Position numbers and translations under genes: made by a program
Shown here: in pieces, positions 22,859-30,525 of the stretch
How positions within the stretch are numbered: position 1 is the stretch's first letter
Layout: the number at the start of each line of letters is the position of its first letter
Notes under the pieces: generated by a model
Told to the model about the DNA's origin: nothing
Seen by the model: only the letters and a program-made list of their open reading frames with translations
Database searches by the model: none
DNA from: Nitrospirota bacterium
GTDB lineage: Bacteria > Nitrospirota > Thermodesulfovibrionia > Thermodesulfovibrionales > JdFR-85
DNA: 34,254 nt
Reading direction: 5' to 3'
Assembly: GCA_013152485.1 (NCBI GenBank)
Contig: JAADGG010000083.1
Span: forward strand, 1 to 34,254

Positions 22859-24391
22859 ATGATGGAGTTCAATGAAAGGCTTTTGCTGATAAACTCTCTT
22901 GTAAAAGAGATAAACAGGGATCTCAGTATTGACCATGCCATAAATATCCTCGTCGAAGGTGGAAAAAAGCTGCTCTCCGTAGATGCCGGCGCATTCGCCC
23001 TGATCGATGGCGATATCCTGAGATGTATGAGTCAGAGCAATATTCAACTTGACGGGGAGATGCTCTGCTCCGACCTTGCCCACCAGATTGAAACCACGAC
23101 GGTTGTAACTGATATAAAGCAACATCCCGGCATGTTCGAAAGGTTAGAGCATTACAGGGTGAAGAGCTTCGTTTGCACACCGGTGAACATCATGTCTGAC
23201 AGGAAGGGTGTGCTTTTCCTCGCGTCGTTCTCGTACAGGGAATTTTCAGAACCCGACATAAACTCCCTTGAGATATTCCTTGATGCGGGTGTATCAGCCA
23301 TCAAGAACAGCTTTCTCTTCGATCTGATATCCAAGAGCCATAAGCTGTGGCAGGAGACCTTTGATGCAATATCCGACTATGTCTTTGTCGTGGACGATGA
23401 CTTCAGGATAGTGAAGTGCAACATTGCTTTTGCAAAGAGCTGCGGTCTGCATCCGCGCAAGATCATCGGAAAGAACTGCTTCGATCTTCAAAGCAAGCTT
23501 TCCCCCAAGTTCTGCATAGAGGCCCTGTACAAGAACAGGAAGGCCTATACAGAGGAGATTACATGCGACGGCAAAGTCTTCCTTGTCAGCGGATTTCATG
23601 TAACGCTTCCGAGCGGCAAGAACGCAACCGTTCATATACTTAAGGACATAACAGAGATGAGGAGACTCAAGGAGCAGCTCTACCATGCGGACAAGCTTAC
23701 ATCTCTGGGGTTACTGGTTTCAGGGGTGGCACACGAGTTGAACAATCCCCTTACGGGCATCCTCGGATACTCCGAGCTCCTCATGATGAAGACGGAAGAC
23801 GAGGTCTTGAAGAAGGATCTCGACAAGATATACTCTGCTGCCGAGAGGTGTAAAAAGATCGTCGAGAACCTGCTCACATTCTCGAGACAGAGTCCGCCCG
23901 AGAGGTCGTATATCCGGATAGACGAGCTCATAGACAGCGCGATTGAACTTAGATCCTACTGGCTCCGTTCCAACGGCTTCCAGATCATCAGGGATTACCA
24001 TGATCTGCCGATCGTCTCCATAGATCCGCAGCAGATACAGCAGGTGATAATGAACATACTCGTGAATGCGGAATATGCCGTCTTGAACTCGGGCAAGGAG
24101 GAAAGAGTCATCACCCTCCATACCCACTACGACAAGGATAGAAACATGGTCGTTATAAAGATATCAGACAACGGTATGGGACTGTCGGAGGATACCCTTA
24201 CGAGAATATTTGATCCGTTTTTCACGACAAAACCGGTGAACCAGGGCTCTGGACTCGGTCTTTCCATATCTCACGGTATCGTCAAGGAGCACAACGGCAA
24301 TATATGGGCTGAAGGAGCTCCGGGAGAAGGAGCCACCTTTACCATAGAACTTCCCGTTGAAAAAGAGGGGTCTGCCGCGGTCCTCGAGTGA
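22859..24391 (+). CDS. Soluble sensor histidine kinase (GAF-PAS-HisKA-HATPase)
   Basis: A 510-residue cytoplasmic kinase without membrane segments. About 15-155 form a GAF-like domain, about 165-280 a PAS domain (YVFVVDDDFRIVKCNIAFAK). HisKA follows with the phospho-accepting H292 in GVAHELNNPLTGILGY, then HATPase_c with the N box (VIMNILVNAEYAVL), ISDNGMGL, FDPFFTTKPVNQGSGLGLSI and GATFTIELP. The HELNNPL pattern is typical of NtrB/HyTOS-like kinases. Start ATG 22859 or 22862 behind GAGGGAG. It has no receiver of its own. The orphan receivers encoded at 18453 and 19030 are the nearest candidate targets. Confidence 0.92.
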   Translation: MMEFNERLLLINSLVKEINRDLSIDHAINILVEGGKKLLSVDAGAFALIDGDILRCMSQSNIQLDGEMLCSDLAHQIETTTVVTDIKQHPGMFERLEHYRVKSFVCTPVNIMSDRKGVLFLASFSYREFSEPDINSLEIFLDAGVSAIKNSFLFDLISKSHKLWQETFDAISDYVFVVDDDFRIVKCNIAFAKSCGLHPRKIIGKNCFDLQSKLSPKFCIEALYKNRKAYTEEITCDGKVFLVSGFHVTLPSGKNATVHILKDITEMRRLKEQLYHADKLTSLGLLVSGVAHELNNPLTGILGYSELLMMKTEDEVLKKDLDKIYSAAERCKKIVENLLTFSRQSPPERSYIRIDELIDSAIELRSYWLRSNGFQIIRDYHDLPIVSIDPQQIQQVIMNILVNAEYAVLNSGKEERVITLHTHYDKDRNMVVIKISDNGMGLSEDTLTRIFDPFFTTKPVNQGSGLGLSISHGIVKEHNGNIWAEGAPGEGATFTIELPVEKEGSAAVLE

Positions 24392-24644
24392 GTCGGCGTT
24401 TTGCCGTACGCGTCCCGAAGACTCGTGAGTCGCAGGAGGCGGTGCCGCGGCTGTCCGGGGGCCGAGAGTTTCAGGCTTGCTTGACTTTAATGACGATGCT
24501 GTGTGTAAAATAGTAGTCGTCTTGCCTGCTTCCGATGTGAGAAGACAAAAGCAACCTCTTCGGACGGTCTGTCCTTTGCAGGCGTTTTGCTCAAAAAACA
24601 GGCGTTGTCATATCTTAGAGATGCAGCAGCTCGAAGGAGAAGTG
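24392..24644. other. Gap between kinase and arginine operon
   Basis: A change of transcription unit is expected here. The first part is GC-rich and holds a 12-base palindrome (GACTC-GT-GAGTC), but no stem followed by a U-run, so no intrinsic terminator can be called. The second part contains a promoter candidate at 24481. No gene is convincing; one open frame runs from 24477 to 24719 but only its last 24 codons follow a good ribosome site. Confidence 0.45.
24481..24509 (+). promoter_or_regulatory. Candidate sigma70 promoter for argH operon
   Basis: TTGACT (24481-24486) and TGTAAA (24504-24509) with a 17-base spacer. It matches the consensus at five and four of six positions. It would give a leader of about 215 bases before argH that includes the small leader frame. 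Confidence 0.45.
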
Positions 24645-24719
24645 ATGATAGAGAAAAGCGATACATACAACGAGTTCCATACCCGCCTGAACCGCTTCCG
24701 CATGGAGAGCCCGGGATGA
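24645..24719 (+). CDS. Possible 24-residue leader peptide before argH
   Basis: ATG 24645 follows GAAGGAG by about six bases and encodes MIEKSDTYNEFHTRLNRFRM plus four residues. Its stop overlaps the argH ATG (ATGA, 24716-24719), the typical sign of translational coupling. No function is recognised, and no run of arginine codons for attenuation is present. It may be a coupling leader or a chance frame. Confidence 0.3.
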   Translation: MIEKSDTYNEFHTRLNRFRMESPG

Positions 24720-26086
24720 AGAAACCATGGGCCGGAAGGTTCAAAGAGGAGACCGCCGGCAGTGTCGAGGAATTCACCGAGTCGATATCCTTCGACTGGA
24801 GGCTCTGGCCTCATGACATAGAGGGCAGTATTGCACATGCGCGGATGCTCGCCCGGCAAGGGATAATCTCGGGAAGCGATGCGGATAAGATCATAACTGC
24901 ACTTCGGGAGATCGCCTCTGAACTGGAATCGGGCAGGTTCCGGTTTCGCAAGGACCTAGAGGACATACATATGAACATAGAAGCCGCGCTCATAAGAAAG
25001 ATCGGCCCTCTCGGAGGCAAGCTTCACACCGCACGCTCAAGGAATGACCAGGTCGCTCTCGACCTCAGGCTGTACCTTCGGGCCGAGGCGGCGGGGCTTG
25101 TCGGGATGATAAAAAGGCTTCAGAGAATACTGCTGAGGCTTGCCCAAAAGCATGCGGAGACGATAATGCCGGGATACACGCATCTTCAGAGGGCTCAGCC
25201 GGTGACGCTCGGGCATCACTTGCTTGCATATGTAGAGATGTTGCAGCGCGACAAAGAGAGGCTTCTGGACTCCCTAAAGAGAATCGATACCCTGCCCCTT
25301 GGCGCATGCGCCCTCGCCGGTACCACGCTGCCCGTTGACAGGGCCTACGTGGCCAGGCTTCTGAAGTTCAAGAGGGTGGCTGCCAACAGCATGGACGCCG
25401 TTTCTGACAGGGATTTCGTGCTGGAATTCCTCGCCCTGGGCGCGATACTCATGGTTCATTTAAGCAGGATGGCTGAAGAACTCGTCCTGTGGTCGACCGA
25501 GGAGTTTTCCTTCATCGAACTCCCGGATGCATTTACAACGGGGTCGAGTATAATGCCGCAGAAGAAAAACCCGGATGTGGCGGAATTGATAAGGGGGAAG
25601 GTGGGGCGTGTCTATGGTTCGCTCGTGGCGCTGCTTACGACCATGAAGGCTCTGCCGCTCAGCTACAACAGGGATATGCAGGAGGACAAGCTGCCCCTGT
25701 TCGACACGGTCGACACGCTCAAGAGCGTGATGGGTGTACTCACCGATATGCTTCCCCGAGTCAAGTTTAACAGGAAGAGGATGAAGGAGACCGCTGCAGG
25801 AGGCTATGCCCTTGCAACCGACCTTGCTGAATACCTGGTCGGGAAGGGGCTTCCCTTTCGCGAGGCCCATGAGGTTACCGGAAGGGTCGTCGGGTATGCC
25901 ATCGAGAGAGGAGCGGAACTTCACGAACTGACACTCGATGAGCTGAGGGGGTTCTCTCCGCTGATAGGACCTGATGTCTTCGATCTGCTCACCGTAGAGA
26001 AGGCCGTCACCAGACGGAAATCAGGTGGTGGGACCGCCCCGGAAGAGGTGAGGCGCCAGGTCGAACGGCTCAGGAAGGCGTTGTAG
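24716..26086 (+). CDS. argH: Argininosuccinate lyase
   Basis: Final step of arginine synthesis: argininosuccinate to arginine plus fumarate. The 456-residue protein begins MKKPWAGRFKEETAG, the standard family start, so I place the start at ATG 24716 (GGAG eight bases upstream) rather than the upstream TTG of the same frame. Key motifs are HTARSRNDQVALDLRL, the catalytic-histidine region MPGYTHLQRAQPVTLGHHLL, and the fumarase/lyase signature GSSIMPQKKNPD at 276-287. Length is normal. It heads an operon with a small lipoprotein gene (four-base gap), gmhA and ruvC. The fumarate it releases can feed the fumarase encoded on the opposite strand. Confidence 0.96.
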   Translation: MKKPWAGRFKEETAGSVEEFTESISFDWRLWPHDIEGSIAHARMLARQGIISGSDADKIITALREIASELESGRFRFRKDLEDIHMNIEAALIRKIGPLGGKLHTARSRNDQVALDLRLYLRAEAAGLVGMIKRLQRILLRLAQKHAETIMPGYTHLQRAQPVTLGHHLLAYVEMLQRDKERLLDSLKRIDTLPLGACALAGTTLPVDRAYVARLLKFKRVAANSMDAVSDRDFVLEFLALGAILMVHLSRMAEELVLWSTEEFSFIELPDAFTTGSSIMPQKKNPDVAELIRGKVGRVYGSLVALLTTMKALPLSYNRDMQEDKLPLFDTVDTLKSVMGVLTDMLPRVKFNRKRMKETAAGGYALATDLAEYLVGKGLPFREAHEVTGRVVGYAIERGAELHELTLDELRGFSPLIGPDVFDLLTVEKAVTRRKSGGGTAPEEVRRQVERLRKAL

Positions 26087-26090
26087 CGTC

Positions 26091-26282
26091 ATGTTGAGAA
26101 CGGCAGGATTGACCTTGCTCGTGATCGTTTCAGTGATCATATTCGCATGCGGCAAGAAGGGACCGCCTACCCTTGACGACTACCGGTCTGAAGTCGCTGT
26201 TTCGGACATTGCGGCGGTTACGCCGGTATGGACACGTATTGCCGGCTGTCGATACGGTTCGGACCGGCAGTGCCGTGTATAA
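26091..26282 (+). CDS. Small lipoprotein (LptM/YifL-like)
   Basis: A 63-residue protein with an N-terminal signal (LTLLVIVSVIIFA) and a lipidation Cys at position 20 followed by GKKGPPTL, the same arrangement as the small CGxKGP lipoproteins often found right after argH. Those are outer-membrane-associated; LptM in E. coli assists LptD assembly. After about residue 30 the sequence loses any family resemblance and ends in a Cys/Arg-rich stretch, so the C-terminus may be shortened or frameshifted. It starts four bases after argH. Confidence 0.62.
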   Translation: MLRTAGLTLLVIVSVIIFACGKKGPPTLDDYRSEVAVSDIAAVTPVWTRIAGCRYGSDRQCRV

Positions 26283-26302
26283 AGACGTAAGGAGTACGAC
26301 CG

Positions 26303-26893
26303 ATGAAAGAGACCATTCTGAAGGCGGTTCAGGACAGCATAGACGTAAAGAAACGCTTTTTCGAGGAGAATCTCGATAACATAATACAGGTTGCAAGGGT
26401 CATTGCCGACGCTTTCAATGAAGGTAAAAAACTTATACTTTTCGGCAACGGGGGCTCTGCAACCGATGCCTCCCATATTGCAGCTGAGTTCATAAACAGG
26501 TTCAAGAGGGAGAGACCAGGGCTGCCCGCCATCGCACTGAACACGGATGTCGCAGTCCTGACATCCATTGCCAATGACTACGACTATTCGGAAGTGTTTG
26601 CCCGCCAGCTGAGAAGCCTCTCTGAAGAGGGGGATATAGTCATCGCCATAAGTACGAGCGGAACATCGAAGAACATCCACAAGGCCCTCGATGTCGCCAG
26701 GAGGAAGAAGCTCGTCACAATCGCTTTTACCGGGGGCAAGGGGTCGAGGATGGCATCGAAGTCCGTATATGCGTTTGTTGTATCATCGTCAGACACTCCA
26801 CGCATCCAAGAGGTACACATCACCCTCGGGCACATACTATGTCAGATGGTCGAGGAGATCCTCTTCGAAGTGCCGAGAAAGCGGTTACGCTGA
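26303..26893 (+). CDS. gmhA: Sedoheptulose 7-phosphate isomerase (SIS domain)
   Basis: First step of heptose nucleotide synthesis: sedoheptulose 7-phosphate to D-glycero-D-manno-heptose 7-phosphate, in the cytoplasm. The 196-residue SIS-fold protein has the family motifs NGGSATDASHIAAEFINRFK, LNTDVAVLTSIANDY, ISTSGTSKNIHKAL, and the late E-H metal/catalytic pair in RIQEVHITLGHILCQMVE. Length and N-terminus are typical of GmhA; DiaA is a close relative but lacks this full pattern. AAGGAG precedes ATG 26303. The product is a precursor for heptosyltransferases such as the GT9 protein at 15667. Confidence 0.92.
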   Translation: MKETILKAVQDSIDVKKRFFEENLDNIIQVARVIADAFNEGKKLILFGNGGSATDASHIAAEFINRFKRERPGLPAIALNTDVAVLTSIANDYDYSEVFARQLRSLSEEGDIVIAISTSGTSKNIHKALDVARRKKLVTIAFTGGKGSRMASKSVYAFVVSSSDTPRIQEVHITLGHILCQMVEEILFEVPRKRLR

Positions 26894-26911
26894 CCGGTTG
26901 ATGAGGACGAC

Positions 26912-27427
26912 GTGAGCTCTGTCAGGATATTGGGCATAGATCCAGGAAGCATACTCTGCGGCTACGGGATCGTAGAACAGGATGAGCGCAGGAGACTCAC
27001 GCATCTGGGATCGGGAGTTATCGCTCTTCCGAGAAAGAAGCCGCTTCACATGAGGCTGATGCATCTGTACGAGGACGTCAGGAACATTGTTAGACTGTAC
27101 GAGCCTCAACAGGTGGTTGTCGAAAAGGTGTTTTTTGCAAAGGGTGTCAAGGCGGCGCTTCATCTCGGTCATGCAAGGGGAGTCGTACTGCTTGCCGTGG
27201 CGGAAGAGGGCGTGGAGCTGCAGGAATACAGTCCCAATGAGATAAAAAAGGCCGTTGTGGGGTATGGCAGGGCTGAAAAGTGCCAGGTTCAGAAGATGGT
27301 ACAGACGATCCTCTCGCTCGATGGAATCCCTTCGCCGGACAGTGCGGATGCCCTCGCCCTCGCTATATGTCATGTAAACACGATGAATTTCAGGTCTTGT
27401 CTGGCTGGTCCCCGAGGGCCTTTCTGA
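26912..27427 (+). CDS. ruvC: Holliday junction resolvase RuvC
   Basis: Endonuclease that cuts four-way DNA junctions with RuvAB. The 171-residue protein begins at GTG 26912 (GAGG five bases upstream) and has the four catalytic acids: D10 in LGIDPGS, E71 in VVVEKVFF, D143 and D146 in SPDSADALALAICH. The segments GYGRAEKCQVQKMVQ and LHLGHARGVVLLA are family-typical. Its last 38 bases overlap the 3' end of the convergent gene on the minus strand. ruvA and ruvB are not in the window. Confidence 0.95.
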   Translation: MSSVRILGIDPGSILCGYGIVEQDERRRLTHLGSGVIALPRKKPLHMRLMHLYEDVRNIVRLYEPQQVVVEKVFFAKGVKAALHLGHARGVVLLAVAEEGVELQEYSPNEIKKAVVGYGRAEKCQVQKMVQTILSLDGIPSPDSADALALAICHVNTMNFRSCLAGPRGPF

Positions 27428-28316
27428 TCGCTTCTTCAAACCCTGCGGGCCTGAATCCGAAGAGGCGCTCAACGGCATCGGGATCGGTGATGTTGTCGGT
27501 CTGAAGAAGGTCTATCTGTTCCGAGCTCACATCCGGCATCTTCACTCCAAACCTCCTGCCGATCGATCTCAGTATCCCGACAAACGGGAGACCTGCCTTG
27601 GTGACGGCAGGCGGCACATGTAAGATGGGTTTGCTCATGCCCATCTCTTTCATTATCGTTTTCAACATCTGGTTGTAGGTCAGATGTTCTGGCCCCCCGA
27701 TCTCGATGACCCTGTTTTCAAAGGCCTCGTTGTCAAGGACCTCGAGGATGCACCTGACCCAGTCATCTATGAAGAGGGGCTGAAACCTTGCTTCTCCGTC
27801 TCCGGGGACAGGCACAACAGGTCCCAGTCTCAACAGCTCTTTCACGTTTTCCGTGAAGCCGTCTCCCGGCCCTATTATCAGCGATGGCCTGAATATGGTG
27901 TAAGGGATGCCGGAGCGCTTCACGATTTCCTCTGCCTGCGCCTTTGTCCTCAGGTATTTGAATGGTGAGCCGGGATCCGCACCGAGGGCGGACTGGAAAA
28001 AGAATCGTTCCGTGCCGGAAGCTTTTGCCTCATCTACGAGGTTCCCCGTTCCTTCGACGTGGACTTTGTCGAACCCCCCCTTGTCTCGCTCTCTTATGAT
28101 GCCTACGAGGTGTATGACGATCCGGGTTCCTTCGAGCTTTCCTTCCAGACTTTTCCTGTCAGTGATGTCTCCTCTGCAGGCCTCGAACCCGAGCTCGTGG
28201 CAAAATCGTACCCCCTCTTCGGACCTTACAAGACATCTTGCCCTGTACCCGCCGGCCTTCAGTCCTCGCAAGAGGTGTCTTCCGACAAAACCCGTTGCTC
28301 CGGCAATAAATATCAT
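27390..28316 (-). CDS. NAD(P)-binding SDR, complex I NDUFA9-like
   Basis: A 308-residue extended short-chain dehydrogenase-like protein. The start ATG 28316 is chosen because the Rossmann motif follows at once (MIFIAGATGFVGRHL) and it overlaps the upstream fumarase stop (ATGA). Other motifs: RGDITDRKSLEGKLEG, HLVGIIRE, a YLRTKAQAEEIVKRSG region with the active-site-like Y-x3-K, and FRPSLIIGPGDGF. This pattern fits the NDUFA9/NmrA-like epimerase group found in bacteria beside respiratory or metabolic genes; substrate unknown. The frame is open further upstream, but that part lies within fumarase beta. Its 3' end overlaps ruvC by 38 bases. Confidence 0.84.
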   Translation of the reverse strand: MIFIAGATGFVGRHLLRGLKAGGYRARCLVRSEEGVRFCHELGFEACRGDITDRKSLEGKLEGTRIVIHLVGIIRERDKGGFDKVHVEGTGNLVDEAKASGTERFFFQSALGADPGSPFKYLRTKAQAEEIVKRSGIPYTIFRPSLIIGPGDGFTENVKELLRLGPVVPVPGDGEARFQPLFIDDWVRCILEVLDNEAFENRVIEIGGPEHLTYNQMLKTIMKEMGMSKPILHVPPAVTKAGLPFVGILRSIGRRFGVKMPDVSSEQIDLLQTDNITDPDAVERLFGFRPAGFEEAIRKALGDQPDKT

Positions 28317-28909
28317 GAGCCTGTTTTGAGCAGCTCCTTGTAAACGCTCGATGATCTTTCTGTTACGTCCTTGTGCAGGCTGTTTCCGTGAGCATCCATT
28401 GTCACTATGGCAGGAAAGTCTTCGACCTCTATGAGCCACATGGCTTCTGGTTCGCCGAAATCATCGATCTTCCAGCCGTCGACCACCCTCTTTACCCTGT
28501 CGGCAAGGTATACGGCTGCACCGCTCATGGTATGAAAATAAACGCACCCTGCTTCCTTCATGGCCTGGAGGGTCTTTTCCCCCATGCCGCCCTTTCCGAT
28601 GATACCCCTCAGTCCGTACTCCTTTATCACCCACCATTCATACATCTCCACCCGCTGACTCGTCGTGGGACCTCCGGCTACGAGCGTGTATCCCGTATCG
28701 TCTCTTCTTATGATAGGTCCGCAGTGATAGAGCACCGCCCCTTCGAGTCCGAAAGGAATGCTGCTGCCGGGCGGCTTTTCATTGAAGAGAAACTTGTGAA
28801 TCCTGTCCCTGCCCGTTACGATCATTCCGTTCAGCATTACAAAGTCCCCCACTCTCAGGGTACCGACATCGTCATCAGAGAGCGGGGTTGTCAGTTTTCT
28901 TATGTTCAC
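28313..28909 (-). CDS. fumB: Fumarate hydratase class I, beta subunit
   Basis: C-terminal half of the two-subunit, 4Fe-4S, oxygen-sensitive fumarase (fumarate to malate). From GTG 28909 the protein is 198 residues; GAGGAG lies five bases upstream. An in-frame longer version exists, but its extra residues look non-coding. Recognisable segments: LRVGDFVMLNGMIVTGRDR, LEGAVLYHCGPI, VAGGPTTSQRVEMYE, GIIGKGGMG, and EAMWLIEVEDFPAIVTMDAHGN near the end. It could also be the beta half of L(+)-tartrate dehydratase, but fumarase is more usual. 122 bases separate it from the alpha gene. Confidence 0.88.
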   Translation of the reverse strand: MNIRKLTTPLSDDDVGTLRVGDFVMLNGMIVTGRDRIHKFLFNEKPPGSSIPFGLEGAVLYHCGPIIRRDDTGYTLVAGGPTTSQRVEMYEWWVIKEYGLRGIIGKGGMGEKTLQAMKEAGCVYFHTMSGAAVYLADRVKRVVDGWKIDDFGEPEAMWLIEVEDFPAIVTMDAHGNSLHKDVTERSSSVYKELLKTGS

Positions 28910-29031
28910 CTGAGCTCCTCCATTGTTAGGGGATTTCTTTTCCCGGCGCCCCGGCTGCGTGATTGGCTGCAGGGTGCTGCAGGTCTCCGTTACGAACCGG
29001 TTTGAAGCCGTCACGAGACTGTCATGGGCGT

Positions 29032-29877
29032 TTATCCCCACACCAGCCTTCCGCGTCTGTTGGCCCAACAGCAAACCGAGACATCAACGAAATACGATGC
29101 CGGATGACGATGGTTATAGTCGATGTTCACCCCGATCACCGTGGTTTTACCCCCGAATCCGAGCGGTCCTATCCCCATCCGGTTCAGTTCTTCAAGCACC
29201 CTTTCCTGAAGGGCGAGGATCTTTTCGTCTCCGGTCCCTTCATCGATCTTTTTAAGAAGCTGCCTTTTTGCAAGCACTGATACCTGGTCTTTTGTCGCTC
29301 CGATCCCCACGCCCAATGTATAGGGGGGACACCCCCTTCCCTGTGCCTTGAAGACCGTATCTATTATACACTTTCTTACACCATCGAGGTCCCTCTGTGC
29401 CCCGATCTCCTCAGCCGGCAGCTTGTATGTCTGTCCGGCGTTCTCGCATCCCGAGCCTTTGAGCATCAGGTCGATCGTAAGGACATGCTCGTCGGTCTCC
29501 TCAAAGTATATGATCGGCACGTTCCTGCCGGTGTTGTCTCCCGAATTCCTGTCCGTGAGGACATCCACTGCGTTTGGGCGGAGCGGCACCTTCTCCGTGG
29601 CCTCTCTTGTAGCGTCGGCAATGATATCCCGCAACTCTTTTTGACTCAACTGCTCGGGGATCCGGATGAAAAAGGTCGGTACCCCCGTGTCCTGACAAAT
29701 CGGACGCGAGATCTTCCTGGCAAGTCGGATGTTTTCAAGGACTACATCCATGGCTTTCTTGGCAATCCCGTCCTCTTCAGCTGCATGCGCCTTTTTGAGC
29801 GCGTTCTCTACATCGGAAGGCAACGAGGTCGCCACCTTTCTGTAGAGTTCCACGATACCGTCTTTCAGTTTTAACAA
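29032..29877 (-). CDS. fumA: Fumarate hydratase class I, alpha subunit
   Basis: N-terminal half of the same enzyme. The 281-residue protein holds the three Cys that bind the 4Fe-4S cluster: ICQDTGVPTFF, GSGCENAGQTY and GRGCPPYTLGVGIG. NAVDVLTDRNSGDNTG, FGGKTTVIGVNIDYNHRHP and VCCWANRR are also diagnostic. The start is TTG 29877, with AGGAGG eight bases upstream; no ATG fits the conserved N-terminus. Part of a minus-strand run with the ferritin-like and methyltransferase genes (162-base gap upstream). As an oxygen-labile enzyme it suits an anaerobe. Confidence 0.9.
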   Translation of the reverse strand: MLKLKDGIVELYRKVATSLPSDVENALKKAHAAEEDGIAKKAMDVVLENIRLARKISRPICQDTGVPTFFIRIPEQLSQKELRDIIADATREATEKVPLRPNAVDVLTDRNSGDNTGRNVPIIYFEETDEHVLTIDLMLKGSGCENAGQTYKLPAEEIGAQRDLDGVRKCIIDTVFKAQGRGCPPYTLGVGIGATKDQVSVLAKRQLLKKIDEGTGDEKILALQERVLEELNRMGIGPLGFGGKTTVIGVNIDYNHRHPASYFVDVSVCCWANRRGRLVWG

Positions 29878-30039
29878 CCCTTATGCCTCCTGATCTCCTC
29901 TTGCGGTGCACCGGTGACTGCACGGCCTGTCGCCTTCCCCCGGTTGACCAAAGAGGTCGATGAAGTTTGTCCTTTTGTCTGCAAGACGTGAAACAGCACG
30001 CTCGAACCCGCAACGGCTGCTCTTCTTCTCCTGCAGAGC

Positions 30040-30525
30040 CTATGATGTGGTCATCTTCAGGTTCCTGAGCGAATCTATGTGTTTCTCTTCTTCATGCATC
30101 ATTTCCTTGAAGATTACCCTTGCATTTGCGTCTTCTGCAGACTCGGAAAGCTCCCTGTAGAAGTTATAGGCCTTGCCCTCGATTTCAAGGGCCATGATGA
30201 TGACCTCGGTATCATCGACGAATTCCTTTTCTTCGAACATCTTCCCGGCCTCTCGCAACGGGACGCCGGACTCTGTATGAGTCGCCGGGAGCTTTTTTCT
30301 GAACTCTTCAAAGCTCAGAACTTCCAGGTCTCCCTCCAGTGAATGATAAAGGAACTCGAGGTAATGCATGTGTGTTTCCTCCCAGTCCCCGAGCCTTTCG
30401 AGGGTCTCTCTTGCGTAGGGAGTGAATGCCTTTGATGATGCAAAGTCATAGAACTCCCGTGTCCCTTTCTCCAGTGTGTACGCCTCGATGATTGCTTCCC
30501 TCAGGTCTTCTTTTCCCGTGATCAT
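30040..30525 (-). CDS. Ferritin-like (rubrerythrin-type) diiron protein
   Basis: A 161-residue four-helix protein. The start ATG 30525 overlaps the upstream stop (ATGA), so the longer in-frame start is rejected. Two iron-binding helix pairs are visible: TLEKGTREFYDFA with WEETHMHYLEFL, and ALEIEGKAYNFYREL with EEEKHIDSL, giving the E...ExxH repeat of ferritin-like/rubrerythrin proteins. No C-terminal rubredoxin CxxC pair is present, so it is a rubrerythrin without rubredoxin (erythrin-like). Likely role: peroxide or oxygen detoxification or iron handling in an anaerobe. Confidence 0.85.
   Translation of the reverse strand: MITGKEDLREAIIEAYTLEKGTREFYDFASSKAFTPYARETLERLGDWEETHMHYLEFLYHSLEGDLEVLSFEEFRKKLPATHTESGVPLREAGKMFEEKEFVDDTEVIIMALEIEGKAYNFYRELSESAEDANARVIFKEMMHEEEKHIDSLRNLKMTTS

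Noticed and set aside
24392-24480. Intrinsic terminator after the histidine kinase
   Set aside because: Short palindromes exist but none is followed by a U-run.
24587-24715. N-terminal extension of argH from TTG 24587
   Set aside because: The family begins with MKKPWAGRF-type sequence at ATG 24716; the extension is Arg-rich and has no ribosome site.
28910-29074. N-terminal extension of fumarase beta
   Set aside because: GTG 28909 has a proper GAGGAG and the conserved part starts there; the extension also overlaps the alpha gene.
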